From positions 62,001 to 126,000 of the forward strand of contig NZ_JAIRDQ010000005.1 in NCBI RefSeq assembly GCF_021458635.1: DNA of 64,000 nucleotides. The letters are read 5' to 3'. Below are positions 1 to 8,885 of the stretch, piece by piece. Source of the stretch: Bradyrhizobium monzae. Lineage in GTDB: Bacteria > Pseudomonadota > Alphaproteobacteria > Rhizobiales > Xanthobacteraceae. A program made the translations under genes and the position numbers. Positions within the stretch are counted from its first letter, which is position 1, and the number at the start of each line of letters is the position of its first letter. The notes under the pieces were generated by a model. The model did no database searches. It was not told the DNA's origin and worked only from the letters and a program-made list of their open reading frames with translations.

Positions 1-372
1 CGCCGACAGCTTCGCTTCGCGCGGTCCGGACAGGATCTCGATCTTCACGGCGCAGATGCGCTCGGCTTTCGCGATGAAGTCGGGGCCGTTGGAGGCGTCG
101 CGGCAGGCCGCGGTCGCGATCGCGAACACGCGGCCGACCTGCATCACGCGGCACAGCGCGCGAAAACGCTTCAGCGAGGTCAGCGCCTTGTCGACGGCAT
201 CCGGCGCGAGCAGGCCCGTGCTCTGCACCTCACGCCCGAGGCCGCACAGCGTCTTCTCGTTGAAGATCGGAATCAGGCTCCGTGTCAGTCCCTCGTAGAC
301 GACGAGACGAACCGAGTTCGAGCCGATGTCGATGACCGCGACGCTAGCGCCACGCTTGCGCGGCCGTTTCAC
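1..372 (-). CDS. ppx: Exopolyphosphatase Ppx/GppA, N-terminal part (runs off window start)
   Basis: N-terminal 124 codons of an exopolyphosphatase of the Ppx/GppA family, which releases terminal phosphates from polyphosphate. The ASKHA phosphate-binding signature VIDIGSNSVR is visible about 12 residues from the start, followed by a typical ALTSLKRF and AIATAACRDASN region. A GTG start at 372 is preceded by a GGAG-like site that overlaps the end of ppk, whose stop lies 15 bases upstream, so ppk-ppx are one transcription unit in the order ppk then ppx. The C-terminal part lies outside the window. The family call is firm; the exact choice between Ppx and GppA rests on the ppk linkage. Confidence 0.93.
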   Translation of the reverse strand, partial: MKRPRKRGASVAVIDIGSNSVRLVVYEGLTRSLIPIFNEKTLCGLGREVQSTGLLAPDAVDKALTSLKRFRALCRVMQVGRVFAIATAACRDASNGPDFIAKAERICAVKIEILSGPREAKLSA

Positions 373-387
373 GGCAAAAATCTCCGG

Positions 388-2595
388 TCAGGACTGATGG
401 CGTTCGTTTCGGCGCGTGAGACGGCGCGGCGAGGATTCCTTGAGCGACTTTCCACGGCCAGACAGACTCGGATTTGTCATGAAGTAGTTGTGCACGTTGA
501 AAGGCTCCTCGCCCTTCGCGGTCTTCATACGCGTTGAGGACCCATCCGGCAACAATTGCCAGCTCTGCTCGTTGTCCTTCAGGTTCGCGACCATGATCTG
601 TTCGAGAACCTGCTGATGCACCGTGGGATTTTGCAGCGGACACAGCACCTCCACGCGGCGGTCGAGGTTGCGCGGCATCATATCGGCCGACGAGATATAC
701 ACAGCCGCTTTCGCGCTCGGCAGGCCCTGGCCCATGCCGAAGCAGTAGATTCGGCCGTGTTCCAGGAAGCGTCCGATGATCGACTTGACGCGGATGTTCT
801 CCGACAGGCCGGGAATACCGGGGCGCAGGCAGCAGATACCGCGGACCACGAGCTCGACCTGCACGCCAGCCTGTGACGCCTCGTAGAGCGCGTCGATGAT
901 ATCGGGGTCGACCAGCGCATTCATCTTCATCCAGACCGCACCGGGCTTGCCGTGACGTGCGTGCTCGGTTTCGCCCTGGATGTGCTCGATGATGCGCTTG
1001 CGCAAGGTCAGCGGCGACACCGCCATCTTTTCCAGATCGCTTGGTGCGGCGTAGCCCGTGATGAAGTTGAACACGCGCGCGGCGTCGCGGCCGATGGTCG
1101 GTTCCGAGGTGAAGTAGGAGAGGTCCGTATAAATACGCGCGGTGACCGGGTGATAATTGCCGGTGCCGGTATGGACGTAAGTGGTGAGGCTGCCGCCCTC
1201 GCGGCGCACCACCATCGATAGCTTTGCGTGCGTCTTCAACTCGAGGAAGCCGTAGACGACTTGCACGCCGGCGCGTTCGAGGTCGCGCGCCCAGCGGATG
1301 TTGGCCTCTTCGTCGAAGCGCGCCTTCAGCTCGATCAGCGCCGTGACGGACTTGCCGGCCTCGGCCGCTTCGGCCAGCGCGCGCACGATCGGCGAGTTGT
1401 TGGAGGTGCGATAGAGCGTCTGCTTGATCGCAACGACATCAGGATCGCGTGCAGCCTGTTGCAGGAACTGCACCACCACGTCGAAGGATTCGTAGGGGTG
1501 ATGGACGACCAGGTCCTTCTGGCGGATCGCGGCAAAGATGTCGCCGCCATGCTCGCGCACGCGCTCCGGATGACGCGGCACGTATGGCGTGAATTCGAGG
1601 TCGGGCCGGTCGAGCCGGGTGAGCTGCGAGAGCTCGTTCATGGCGAGCACGCCGTCGACCAGGAACACCTCATCGTCGGCCGCCGACAGCGCGTGCTGCA
1701 CGAAGTTGCGCAGCTGCTCCGGCATCTTGGCGTCGATCTCGAGCCGGATCACCGATCCGCGGCGGCGGCGCTTCAGCGCGGTCTCGAACAGGCGGACGAG
1801 ATCTTCGGCCTCTTCCTCGATTTCGAGCTCGGAGTCGCGGATGATGCGGAAGGCGCCCTGGCCGTGGAGATTGTAGCCCGGGAACAGGCGATTGATGAAA
1901 AGGCCGGTCACCTGCTCCAGCGAGATCAAGCGCACCACCTTGCCGTCGCCCGGCAGGCGGATGAAGCGGTCGATCTTGCCGGGCATGCGGATCAGCGCGT
2001 TCATCTGCTTGCCGTCGATGGCACGCGTGAGCTGCAGCGCGATGGTGAAGCCGAGGCTCGGGATGAACGGGAAGGGGTGGGCCGGATCGATCGCCAGCGG
2101 CGTCAGCAGCGGGAACACGTTGCTGAGGAAATAGTCCTCGAGCCAGGTCCGCTCCGCCTTGGTGACCTCCTTGCCTTCGACCAGCCCGATGCCGACGTCG
2201 GCGAGCGTGCCGCGCAAATCGGCCCAGATCGCCTGCTGGTCGGATGCGAGTTGCGAGACGGTTCGGTTGATCAGCGCGAGCTGCTCGGACGGGGTCAGGC
2301 CGTCGGGGGCGCGCTCGGCGATGCCCTCGCGGACCTGCGCCTTGATGCCGGCGACGCGGACCATGAAGAACTCGTCGAGGTTATTTGCGGAAATCGAAAG
2401 GAATCGCACCCGCTCCAGCACGGGATGGCTCGGATTGACCGATTCTTCCAGGACGCGGCGGTTGAAATGCAGCCAGGAGAGCTCGCGATTGATGAATCGC
2501 TCAGGACTCGATGCGATCGCCGGCACGCTCTCGGCTTCCGTGGCTTTCTCTTTCGTTTCAACAGCTTGCGCGGAATCCATGAGAAGTCGGTCCAT
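388..2595 (-). CDS. ppk: Polyphosphate kinase 1
   Basis: PPK1 (735 aa, slightly longer than the roughly 690-aa enterobacterial enzyme) reversibly polymerises the gamma phosphate of ATP into polyphosphate. The N-terminal domain signature FINRELSWLHFNRRVLEE is present near residue 35. Two phospholipase-D-like histidine motifs are intact: LKTHAKL near residue 456, containing the histidine expected to be phosphorylated, and FLEHGRIYCF near residue 613. The motif YVHTGTGNYHPVTARIYTDL lies between them. An alternative start is the Met at residue 6. It is followed within 15 bases by ppx, giving a synthesis/degradation pair. Because ppk and ppx are co-oriented and almost touching they are probably co-transcribed. 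Confidence 0.97.
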   Translation of the reverse strand: MDRLLMDSAQAVETKEKATEAESVPAIASSPERFINRELSWLHFNRRVLEESVNPSHPVLERVRFLSISANNLDEFFMVRVAGIKAQVREGIAERAPDGLTPSEQLALINRTVSQLASDQQAIWADLRGTLADVGIGLVEGKEVTKAERTWLEDYFLSNVFPLLTPLAIDPAHPFPFIPSLGFTIALQLTRAIDGKQMNALIRMPGKIDRFIRLPGDGKVVRLISLEQVTGLFINRLFPGYNLHGQGAFRIIRDSELEIEEEAEDLVRLFETALKRRRRGSVIRLEIDAKMPEQLRNFVQHALSAADDEVFLVDGVLAMNELSQLTRLDRPDLEFTPYVPRHPERVREHGGDIFAAIRQKDLVVHHPYESFDVVVQFLQQAARDPDVVAIKQTLYRTSNNSPIVRALAEAAEAGKSVTALIELKARFDEEANIRWARDLERAGVQVVYGFLELKTHAKLSMVVRREGGSLTTYVHTGTGNYHPVTARIYTDLSYFTSEPTIGRDAARVFNFITGYAAPSDLEKMAVSPLTLRKRIIEHIQGETEHARHGKPGAVWMKMNALVDPDIIDALYEASQAGVQVELVVRGICCLRPGIPGLSENIRVKSIIGRFLEHGRIYCFGMGQGLPSAKAAVYISSADMMPRNLDRRVEVLCPLQNPTVHQQVLEQIMVANLKDNEQSWQLLPDGSSTRMKTAKGEEPFNVHNYFMTNPSLSGRGKSLKESSPRRLTRRNERHQS

Positions 2596-2731
2596 CCAGT
2601 TCGCCCCAATTTGCGACTTGCGCGCAAAACCGGCCGGAGCATGTGTTAGCGCGATGACGTTTCGATGACATTGATGTTCCGCCGCCTCGCCGCGTCAAGC
2701 GGGCGCAAAGGGGCTCAACGGGGGCTGATGG

Positions 2732-3409
2732 TCAGACGTCCCGGAGCAGCTCGGCGGCCAGCGCCCGGGTGACGGGGCGGCCGAGCCGCAGGGCCTCGCC
2801 GTCGAGCAGCTCCACGGCGCGCCGGGCGGCGGCCGACGACCGCTCCAGCCGGGTCGCGAGGTAACTCACCACGCTTTCGTCCACGGAGAGCTGGCGGTCG
2901 GTGCAGAACTTGACGATCAGGCCGCGGAACAGCTGGTCGTCCGGCGGCGCCAGCGAAATCACGGGAATCGTCCGAAGCCGGGAGCGGAGATCACGGAGCT
3001 CGACGTCGATCGCCGCCGGCGCCTCGCGGCCGGTGAAAAGTACATAGGCGCCGTCCTCGCGCGCGAGGTTCATCAAATGGAAGAGGGCGCGCTCGTCGAA
3101 ATCCCTGGCCTTGAGATCTTCGACCACGAGTGCGCCGGTCGCGAGTGCGCCGGGGACAGTGGTGGCACTAAGGGCGTTGGCCGTCGTCGAGCGAGCCCCG
3201 GCCTCCCCAGCCCAGATCGCGGCCAGATGGCTCTTGCCTGAACCTTCGGGGCCGGCCAGCCACATGATCCGGTTCGGCCATTCCGGCCAACCGTCGATCA
3301 GAGCGAGGCCGGCGGCATTGGCAGGGCCCTCGAGGAAATTGTCCCGGCTGAGGCTCTCCGCATGCGGAAGCGAGAACGCCAATTGTCGGGGTTGAACGCG
3401 GCCTGCCAC
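2732..3409 (-). CDS. hdaA: HdaA, DnaA-related regulator of replication initiation
   Basis: Small DnaA/Hda-family AAA+ protein (225 aa). It has a Walker A motif GPEGSGKSHL near residue 53, a Walker B-like LVVEDL segment near residue 95 and a C-terminal ATPase lid, but no DNA-binding domain IV, as expected for Hda-type proteins that promote ATP hydrolysis on DnaA with the sliding clamp. The N-terminus contains QLAFSLPHAES, resembling the QL(x)LPL clamp-binding peptide of this family. The GTG start at 3409 lacks a clear ribosome-binding site, so the first few residues are uncertain. In alphaproteobacteria hdaA often sits near the CDP-alcohol phosphatidyltransferase and purM/purN genes, as here. 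Confidence 0.85.
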   Translation of the reverse strand: MAGRVQPRQLAFSLPHAESLSRDNFLEGPANAAGLALIDGWPEWPNRIMWLAGPEGSGKSHLAAIWAGEAGARSTTANALSATTVPGALATGALVVEDLKARDFDERALFHLMNLAREDGAYVLFTGREAPAAIDVELRDLRSRLRTIPVISLAPPDDQLFRGLIVKFCTDRQLSVDESVVSYLATRLERSSAAARRAVELLDGEALRLGRPVTRALAAELLRDV

Positions 3410-3500
3410 GCTTGCTTTGCTCCGTGCCGGCGCGCCGGCTTGGTTGGAAGAGATTCGAGATATCCGGCGGGAGTTGGCCTTTTGCGGGGCCGTATCCCCG

Positions 3501-4043
3501 TCATTTGGCTTCGATCGTGCTCATGTGCCGCAACCACTCGACGAGATAGAGCGATACGGAAGAGAGCGTGAAGATCGTCACCAAGCCCATCAGGATGACA
3601 TCATAGGGCGCCGGCTTGAAGCCGAAGGCAAGCGCGGCCAGCACCAGGGCCGCGTAGGCGACCTGTGCGGCTGTGTTTAGCTTGGATACTTTCGACGGCC
3701 GCATCTCGACCGGCTTGTCGAACAGCCAGGATACGATCACCGCCGAGACGATCATGATGTCGCGGGAAACCACCAGGATCACGATCCAGCGCGGGATGTC
3801 GCCCCAGATCCCGAGCGACAGGTAGATCGACACCAGCAGCGCCTTGTCGGCCAGCGGGTCGAGCAGGGCGCCGAGCTCGCTCGTCATGTTGAAGCGCTTG
3901 GCTAGGAAACCGTCCACGGCGTCGCTGATGCCCGCGATCAAGAAGACGGCAAACGCCACCTCCATTTGGCTCGACACGATGGCCCAGACGATAATCGGGA
4001 CCAGCATGATGCGGCCCAGGGTAATGATGTTCGGAATACTCAC
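3501..4043 (-). CDS. CDP-alcohol phosphatidyltransferase (PgsA-like)
   Basis: Integral membrane enzyme of 180 aa, the usual length of CDP-diacylglycerol--glycerol-3-phosphate phosphatidyltransferases. The family signature D-x2-D-G-x2-A-R-x8-G-x3-D-x3-D is seen as SDAVDGFLAKRF followed by GALLDPLADK (residues about 40-68). One conserved arginine is replaced by lysine (AK instead of AR), a common variant in the CLS/cardiolipin-like subgroup. Several hydrophobic helices follow (IVILVVSRDIMIVSAVIV and others). It probably acts in phospholipid head-group synthesis at the inner membrane; substrate is not fixed by sequence. It is divergent from purM with 157 bases between starts and lies upstream of hdaA on the same strand. 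Confidence 0.85.
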   Translation of the reverse strand: MSIPNIITLGRIMLVPIIVWAIVSSQMEVAFAVFLIAGISDAVDGFLAKRFNMTSELGALLDPLADKALLVSIYLSLGIWGDIPRWIVILVVSRDIMIVSAVIVSWLFDKPVEMRPSKVSKLNTAAQVAYAALVLAALAFGFKPAPYDVILMGLVTIFTLSSVSLYLVEWLRHMSTIEAK

Positions 4044-4200
4044 GCGGCGCTTCCCGGCACCCGGTCTGACCTCGAAATCCAGCCCCTTTGAGGGCTGAAC
4101 CGGTTGATATCTCTACATAGTATAGGGCGGGGCGCCACGCTTGCCATTGCGTGTCCCCGGAATTCGACGTAACCAGCCGCAAACCCACTGGAAATCCGGC

Positions 4201-5274
4201 ATGACCGACCGCAAAAACGGCCTTACTTACGCCGATTCAGGCGTCGATATCGACGCGGGCAACCGCCTGGTCGACCTGATCAAGCCGATGGTGCGCGCCA
4301 CCGCACGGCCCGGCGCCGACGCCGAGATCGGCGGATTCGGCGGCCTGTTCGACCTCAAGGCGGCCGGCTTCAAGGACCCCATCCTGGTCGCGGCCACCGA
4401 CGGCGTCGGCACCAAGGTCAAGATCGCGATCGAAACCGGTCTGCATGGCGGGATCGGTATCGACCTCGTGGCCATGAGTGTCAACGACCTCGTGGTGCAG
4501 GGCGCCGAGCCGCTGTTCTTCCTCGACTATTTCGCCTGCGGCAAGCTCGACCCGGAGGCGACCGCCTCGATCGTCGCCGGCGTCGCCGAAGGCTGCCGCG
4601 AGTCCGGTTGCGCCCTGATCGGTGGCGAAACCGCCGAAATGCCTGGCCTCTACAAGGACGGCGACTACGACCTCGGCGGCTTTGCCGTCGGCGCCGCCGA
4701 GCGCGGCACGCTGCTGCCGCGCAAGGACATTGCCGCAGGCGACGCCGTGATCGGCCTAGCCTCGTCGGGCGTGCACTCCAACGGCTTCTCACTGGTGCGC
4801 AAGATCGTGGAACAGTCGGGCCTCGGCTTCGAGGCGCAGGCGCCGTTCGCGCCGGTGATGACGCTCGGCGGCGCGCTGCTGACGCCGACGCGGCTCTACG
4901 TCAAATCCTGTCTGCGCGCGATCCGCGAAACCGGCGCGGTGAAGGGCCTCGCCCACATCACCGGCGGCGGCTTTACCGACAACATTCCGCGCGTACTGCC
5001 CGCACAGCTTGGCGTCGGTATCGATCTGGCGCGCCTGCCGGTGCTGCCGGTGTTCAAATGGCTGGCGGCGCAAGCCGGCATCGCCGAGCTCGAAATGCTC
5101 CGGACCTTCAACTGCGGCATCGGCATGATCGCGATCGTCGAGCCCGAGAAGGTCGACGAAGTCGTGCGGGTCTTCACCGATGCCGGCGAGACCGTGGCGC
5201 AGCTCGGCACCGTGATCCCGGCCGAGGGCGAGCATCGCGTCGTCTATAACGGCCATCTCGACATGGCGCTGTGA
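4201..5274 (+). CDS. purM: Phosphoribosylformylglycinamidine cyclo-ligase (AIR synthetase)
   Basis: PurM (357 aa) makes aminoimidazole ribotide from FGAM with ATP in de novo purine synthesis. Diagnostic segments are GGFGGLFDLK near residue 45, DGVGTKVKIA near 67, and GGETAEMPG at about 141-149; the C-terminal half carries GGGFTDNIPR. I chose ATG 4201 because the reading MTDRKNGLTYADSGVDID matches the usual PurM beginning; an in-frame start at 4141 would add an atypical 20-residue extension. purN follows with overlapping start/stop signals, so the two consecutive purine genes are translationally coupled. Confidence 0.97.
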   Translation: MTDRKNGLTYADSGVDIDAGNRLVDLIKPMVRATARPGADAEIGGFGGLFDLKAAGFKDPILVAATDGVGTKVKIAIETGLHGGIGIDLVAMSVNDLVVQGAEPLFFLDYFACGKLDPEATASIVAGVAEGCRESGCALIGGETAEMPGLYKDGDYDLGGFAVGAAERGTLLPRKDIAAGDAVIGLASSGVHSNGFSLVRKIVEQSGLGFEAQAPFAPVMTLGGALLTPTRLYVKSCLRAIRETGAVKGLAHITGGGFTDNIPRVLPAQLGVGIDLARLPVLPVFKWLAAQAGIAELEMLRTFNCGIGMIAIVEPEKVDEVVRVFTDAGETVAQLGTVIPAEGEHRVVYNGHLDMAL

Positions 5275-5292
5275 TGACTGGCGCTGTGATGA
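5264..5292 (+). repeat. Tandem 15-nt duplication at the purM/purN junction
   Basis: The 14-mer TGGCGCTGTGATGA occurs at 5264-5277 and again at 5279-5292, a period of 15 bases. Each copy carries an ATGA-type signal. The first contains the purM stop (TGA 5272-5274) plus candidate starts at 5271 (GTG) and 5274 (ATG); the second contains the ATG at 5289 used here for purN. All candidate purN starts stay in one frame because the period is a multiple of three. Confidence 0.9.
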
Positions 5293-5942
5293 AGCGCCGC
5301 GTCGCCATCCTGATTTCCGGCCGCGGCTCCAACATGTCCGCGCTGATCAAGGCAGCGGCTGCTGCGGATTTCCCGGCAGAGATTTCGCTCGTCATCTCGA
5401 ACAAGGCCGATGCGCTCGGGCTCGAACGGGCCAAGGCGGCCGGTGTGAAAACGCTGTTGATCGAGAGCAAGCCGTTCGGCAAGGACCGCGCCGGCTTCGA
5501 GCAGGTGCTGCAGGCCGCCCTCGACCAGCACGGCATCGAGCTGATTTGCCTCGGCGGCTTCATGCGCCTGTTCACCGCCGAATTCGCCAGGGCCTGGTAC
5601 GGGCGGATGCTCAATATCCATCCCTCGCTGTTGCCGTCGTTCCCCGGCCTCGATCCGCACGGCCAGGCCTTGCGCGCCGGCGTCAAGTTGTCCGGCGCGA
5701 CGGTGCACTTCGTGATCCCCGAGACCGATGCGGGCCCGATCGTGATGCAGGGCGCCGTTCCCGTCAGCGATCACGACACCGCGGACACGCTGTCGGAGCG
5801 CATCCTCGAAGTTGAGCACCGCATCTATCCCGCCGCGCTGAGCCTGCTTGCGACCGGCAAGGTCAAGATCGAGGGCGACGTCTGCAAAACCGCGGGCAGT
5901 TCAGCGTCGGAGAATTTTTTGGTTGCGCCGGTGGCGAACTGA
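5289..5942 (+). CDS. purN: Phosphoribosylglycinamide formyltransferase
   Basis: PurN (217 aa from ATG 5289) transfers a formyl group from 10-formyl-THF to GAR in purine synthesis. It opens with the canonical RVAILISGRGSNMSAL phosphate-binding segment. The catalytic Asn and His of the NIHPSLLPSFPG signature are residues about 109-111, and the later SGATVHFVIPETDAGPI stretch contains the conserved Asp region. Starts at 5271 (GTG) or 5274 (ATG, overlapping the purM stop) would add five or six residues and cannot be excluded, since a 15-nt duplication has multiplied the start signals. The C-terminus extends slightly beyond the usual end (about 15 residues). Confidence 0.96.
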   Translation: MKRRVAILISGRGSNMSALIKAAAAADFPAEISLVISNKADALGLERAKAAGVKTLLIESKPFGKDRAGFEQVLQAALDQHGIELICLGGFMRLFTAEFARAWYGRMLNIHPSLLPSFPGLDPHGQALRAGVKLSGATVHFVIPETDAGPIVMQGAVPVSDHDTADTLSERILEVEHRIYPAALSLLATGKVKIEGDVCKTAGSSASENFLVAPVAN

Positions 5943-5965
5943 AGCGCGGCCGCGTTTCGTCGCCC

Positions 5966-5994
5966 CCAAACAAAACCCCCGGCAGAGCCGGGGG
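5966..5994 (-). terminator. Rho-independent terminator of the cold-shock gene
   Basis: The stem CCCCCGGC / GCCGGGGG closes on a 3-nt AGA loop (5976-5994). Read on the minus strand it is followed by TTTTGTTT, so it terminates leftward transcription from the csp gene. On the plus strand no T-tract follows, so it is a poor terminator for purN. Confidence 0.8.
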
Positions 5995-6032
5995 CAACGT
6001 CATGATCTCTCGCGCTTTGGCTTTGAGAGAAA

Positions 6033-6239
6033 TCAGGAGACCTTGAGGTTTTCCGCGGAGGCTTTGCCGCGGTTCTCCACGAGGTCGTATTCAACCACCT
6101 GGTTTTCATTGAGGGTCGAGAGTCCGGCGCGCTCGACGGCGGAGATGTGGACGAACACGTCCTTGTCGCTGCCGTTCGGCTTGATGAACCCGTAGCCCTT
6201 GGTCGGGTTGAACCATTTGACGGTGCCCTTTTGTGGCAT
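6033..6239 (-). CDS. Cold-shock domain protein (CspA family)
   Basis: A 68-aa single cold-shock domain. RNP1 is seen as KGYGFIKP and RNP2 as DVFVHISAV, with the usual MPQKGTVKWFNPTKG beginning. These proteins bind single-stranded RNA/DNA as RNA chaperones. The start at 6239 is supported by a strong GGAGGAG ribosome-binding site nine bases upstream; the frame continues further upstream but without family similarity. A terminator lies immediately downstream. The gene is monocistronic and convergent with purN. Confidence 0.95.
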   Translation of the reverse strand: MPQKGTVKWFNPTKGYGFIKPNGSDKDVFVHISAVERAGLSTLNENQVVEYDLVENRGKASAENLKVS

Positions 6240-6617
6240 CGTAGTCTCCTCCGCTAGATACAAAAAAGACGCGGCCGCTTTTCGCGTGCCACGCCACAAA
6301 CGGGCTTCCGGTAGTCTGTTCGAGTCTTGAGTCTCAATGTCGCGAAACGCACAGCCGAGCGCCAATTCCGATTGTGTGCGGTATTCCAACACGAAAACCG
6401 CGCGCTAGCAAGCCGCGCGCGAATTTCAAGACCGCACCCGAGATGTCCCGCGTGCTATTTGCGACCTGTGGCCGCGGAACCACAATCAGGGGCAATAGCC
6501 TCCGTCCGAGCGTGCCGACCTGTTGACCCCTAGTGGCAGTTCGGCACAAATCGCCGCACGCGCGGCAGCTTGTGTTGCATTCCTGCGCGCCGCCATTCGC
6601 TTTCGGGATGAGTCGTC
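6240..6617. other. Intergenic region between csp and the barrel protein gene
   Basis: This 378-base region between divergent genes should hold both promoters and probably the csp 5' leader, which in this family is often long. I see a weak sigma70-like pair TTGACC (about 6524) and ACAAAT 17 bases later upstream of the barrel gene. I find no convincing coding sequence, tRNA or repeat here. Confidence 0.4.
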
Positions 6618-7766
6618 ATGCGCTGCACCTCGCAGCTCTCCGGGACACGGCAGATCATCGGGCTGGACCGTGTTCGCCGGATCGCGACGGCAATCGCGAT
6701 GGCCGTTGTGCTCGCCGTGATGGTGTCGATCACGCCCAGCTTCGCGCAAAGCCCGACGCCGACCCCGACCCCGACACCCACGGCGTCACCGACCCCGGTC
6801 CCGACCGCGACCAATTACGACCAATCGGCCGGTAACAGCGCGCTCAATCTCGGCTCGAACTTCCTGGAGCGTCTCGGCAACCAGGCCTCCGGGGGCGTCG
6901 ATCGCGCGTTCCGTAGCAACCCCGGCGGTGGCGGGGCCTCGGCGAGCACGGAGGATCCGCGCTACCGCACCTGGTACGAGGGCTACGGCGTTTCGGTCCG
7001 CACCGATGCGCAAGGCGATTTCGTCGGCGACGAGCGCAAGACGTTCGGCGGCGTCGCCGGCTTCGGTGCGCGGGTCGCACCGGGCGTCAATCTCGGCTTA
7101 TCCGTCGACCAGAGCCATACCGACATCGACGTGCCGCTCGCGCTGCAGTCGGCGACGCTCGATCTGACCCAGATCGGCTTCAACGGCTCTATCGACAAGG
7201 GACCGTGGACTTGGGCCTTTGCGGTGGTGCACGGTTTCGGCAAGGTCCATTCCAGCCGGGACACCGGCTTTGGCTTTGCGACGGCGGGCTATCGCGCCGC
7301 GGTCGACGGCGCGCTGACCGAGATCAGCTATTACTGGACCAAGGACCAGATGCGCGTCGTGCCCAAGGGCGCGCTCGAATATGTGCGGGCCACCGGGGCG
7401 GCGTTCCAGGAGGCGGGCGGACTTGATCCGCTCAACGTCGGCTCGAGTGCGATCGCGCGCGCGCGCGTCATGATCGGCGCCGAGATCGGGCGCTACTTCA
7501 TTTTCGACCGGAAGATCCTGGACCTCTCGGCCTATGGCAAGTTCGTCGACAATTTCTATCAGGACCTGGGCTCGGTCCAGGTCAGCCTCGGCACCCAGAA
7601 CATCATCGTGCCCGGCATCGGCGAGAGCCGTTACGGCATGGACGCCGGCGCCTCGGCATCGCTCAGCCTGACCAACACCGCGCGGCTCTACGTCAATTAC
7701 GACGGCAAATTCCGCAACGAGCTGACGTCGCATCAGGGCACGGTCGGCTTCGAGTATCGGTGGTGA
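6618..7766 (+). CDS. Outer-membrane beta-barrel (autotransporter-domain) protein
   Basis: A 382-aa exported protein. A signal peptide (hydrophobic AIAMAVVLAVMVSI, cleavage probably after PSFA) is followed by a Pro/Thr repeat of PT units at about residues 45-65. The remainder consists of alternating amphipathic strands ending EYRW, a C-terminal aromatic typical of barrel insertion. The segment FGGVAGFGARVAPGVNLGLSVD and later DAGASASLSLTNTARLYVNYDG match the autotransporter beta-barrel domain. No large passenger domain exists, so it is a barrel with a short linker rather than a classical type V secreted protein. Function unknown. The start could alternatively be an internal Met near residue 28. 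Confidence 0.75.
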   Translation: MRCTSQLSGTRQIIGLDRVRRIATAIAMAVVLAVMVSITPSFAQSPTPTPTPTPTASPTPVPTATNYDQSAGNSALNLGSNFLERLGNQASGGVDRAFRSNPGGGGASASTEDPRYRTWYEGYGVSVRTDAQGDFVGDERKTFGGVAGFGARVAPGVNLGLSVDQSHTDIDVPLALQSATLDLTQIGFNGSIDKGPWTWAFAVVHGFGKVHSSRDTGFGFATAGYRAAVDGALTEISYYWTKDQMRVVPKGALEYVRATGAAFQEAGGLDPLNVGSSAIARARVMIGAEIGRYFIFDRKILDLSAYGKFVDNFYQDLGSVQVSLGTQNIIVPGIGESRYGMDAGASASLSLTNTARLYVNYDGKFRNELTSHQGTVGFEYRW

Positions 7767-7773
7767 GGCGCGC

Positions 7774-8814
7774 CTATTTCGGCGTCGCCGCGACATAGCC
7801 CGTCAATCCAAAGCCTTCGCGCGCGGCCGTCATCATCGGCACCAGCGCGTTCGGATGGATGAACTCGTCGCGGAAGCAGGGATGGGTCTTGGGGTCGAAG
7901 ATCTTCTTCAGCCAGTCGACCACGATCTTGTGTCGCTCGGAGGCGCGGAACTCCTTGTGATAGGTCAGCCAGAGATCGGCGTGGTGGCTGACGCCGAGGT
8001 CGACGGCCACGAGCGGTGCACCGAGCGCGATCGACACCGTCGGCAGGAAGCCGATGCCGGCGCCGCGCTCGACCGCGTAGAGCGCGCCGACGGACGAGTT
8101 CGTCTTGATCCCGACGATGCCTTCCAGCGACTTCAACCCGAGCACGCGGGCATAGGCGCCGTCGTCGACCTGCGGCGCGCTCTGCTTGATGATGCGGTGG
8201 CTCGGCAATTCGGCGAGAGTCGCCGGCACGCCGTAGAGGTCCGCATAGTCCCTGGAGACGAAGGGATAGATGTGGAGCCGGCCGAGCTTGGCGACGATCA
8301 GGTCGGGATTGGTCGGCGGCTCGAGCTGGATCGCAATGTCCGACTCCAGCCGTGCGACGTCGGCCTGCTCCATCGCACAACGCAGGTCGACGGTGATCTT
8401 GCGGTAGGTCTTCTGGAAATCGATCAGGCGCGGCAGGATCCAGAAATTTCCGGGGCCCTCCGTCACCGCGACGCGCACCGTGCCCGACGTATCGTTCGAG
8501 GACCGCGAGGCGCGGCGGAAGACGTTGAAGGCGTGACGCTCCATATGCGCGACATCGGCGATCATCGCGGTGCCTTCGTCGGTGAGCGTGAGCCCGCTCT
8601 GGTCGCGCAGGAAAAGCCTGCAGCCGATGCTCTCTTCGAGCCGGTCGATCCGGCGCATCAATGTGGTGGAGGTCAGCCCGAGCTCTTCGGCCGCATTTCG
8701 GAAACTTTTAAATTTTGCGCAAGCTAAAAAGAGTTTCAAATCGTCCCAGGACGCATTTAGCGCTTCTTCATGGTGCTGCATCAATGCAGCGCCCCGGTGC
8801 AATACTTGCTGCAT
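7774..8814 (-). CDS. LysR-family transcriptional regulator
   Basis: LysR-type regulator (346 aa, about 45 longer than typical). A winged helix-turn-helix with SFRNAAEELGLTSTTLMRRIDRLEE lies at about residues 36-62, followed by a periplasmic-binding-protein-like effector domain. A C-terminal extension after the effector domain (KIFDPKTHPCFRDEFIHPNALVP) is unusual. The AGGAG site sits only one base from the Met at 8814, so the Met at 8781 is a credible alternative start. The gene is divergent from the GNAT-like gene at 8886, with 71 bases between, so it is the obvious candidate regulator of that cluster. Confidence 0.88.
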   Translation of the reverse strand: MQQVLHRGAALMQHHEEALNASWDDLKLFLACAKFKSFRNAAEELGLTSTTLMRRIDRLEESIGCRLFLRDQSGLTLTDEGTAMIADVAHMERHAFNVFRRASRSSNDTSGTVRVAVTEGPGNFWILPRLIDFQKTYRKITVDLRCAMEQADVARLESDIAIQLEPPTNPDLIVAKLGRLHIYPFVSRDYADLYGVPATLAELPSHRIIKQSAPQVDDGAYARVLGLKSLEGIVGIKTNSSVGALYAVERGAGIGFLPTVSIALGAPLVAVDLGVSHHADLWLTYHKEFRASERHKIVVDWLKKIFDPKTHPCFRDEFIHPNALVPMMTAAREGFGLTGYVAATPK

Positions 8815-8885
8815 ACTCCTGATCTCCAGCCGCTAAGCTTCTCCTCATAGCGGCGTACAAAACCCCCGAACGATAGAGGGACGAC

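Noticed and set aside
1228..2649. Long plus-strand open frame (473 codons) opposite ppk
   Set aside because: It is antisense to a clear ppk gene, and the translation is low-complexity Arg/Glu/Asp-rich, as expected from high-GC codon shadows.
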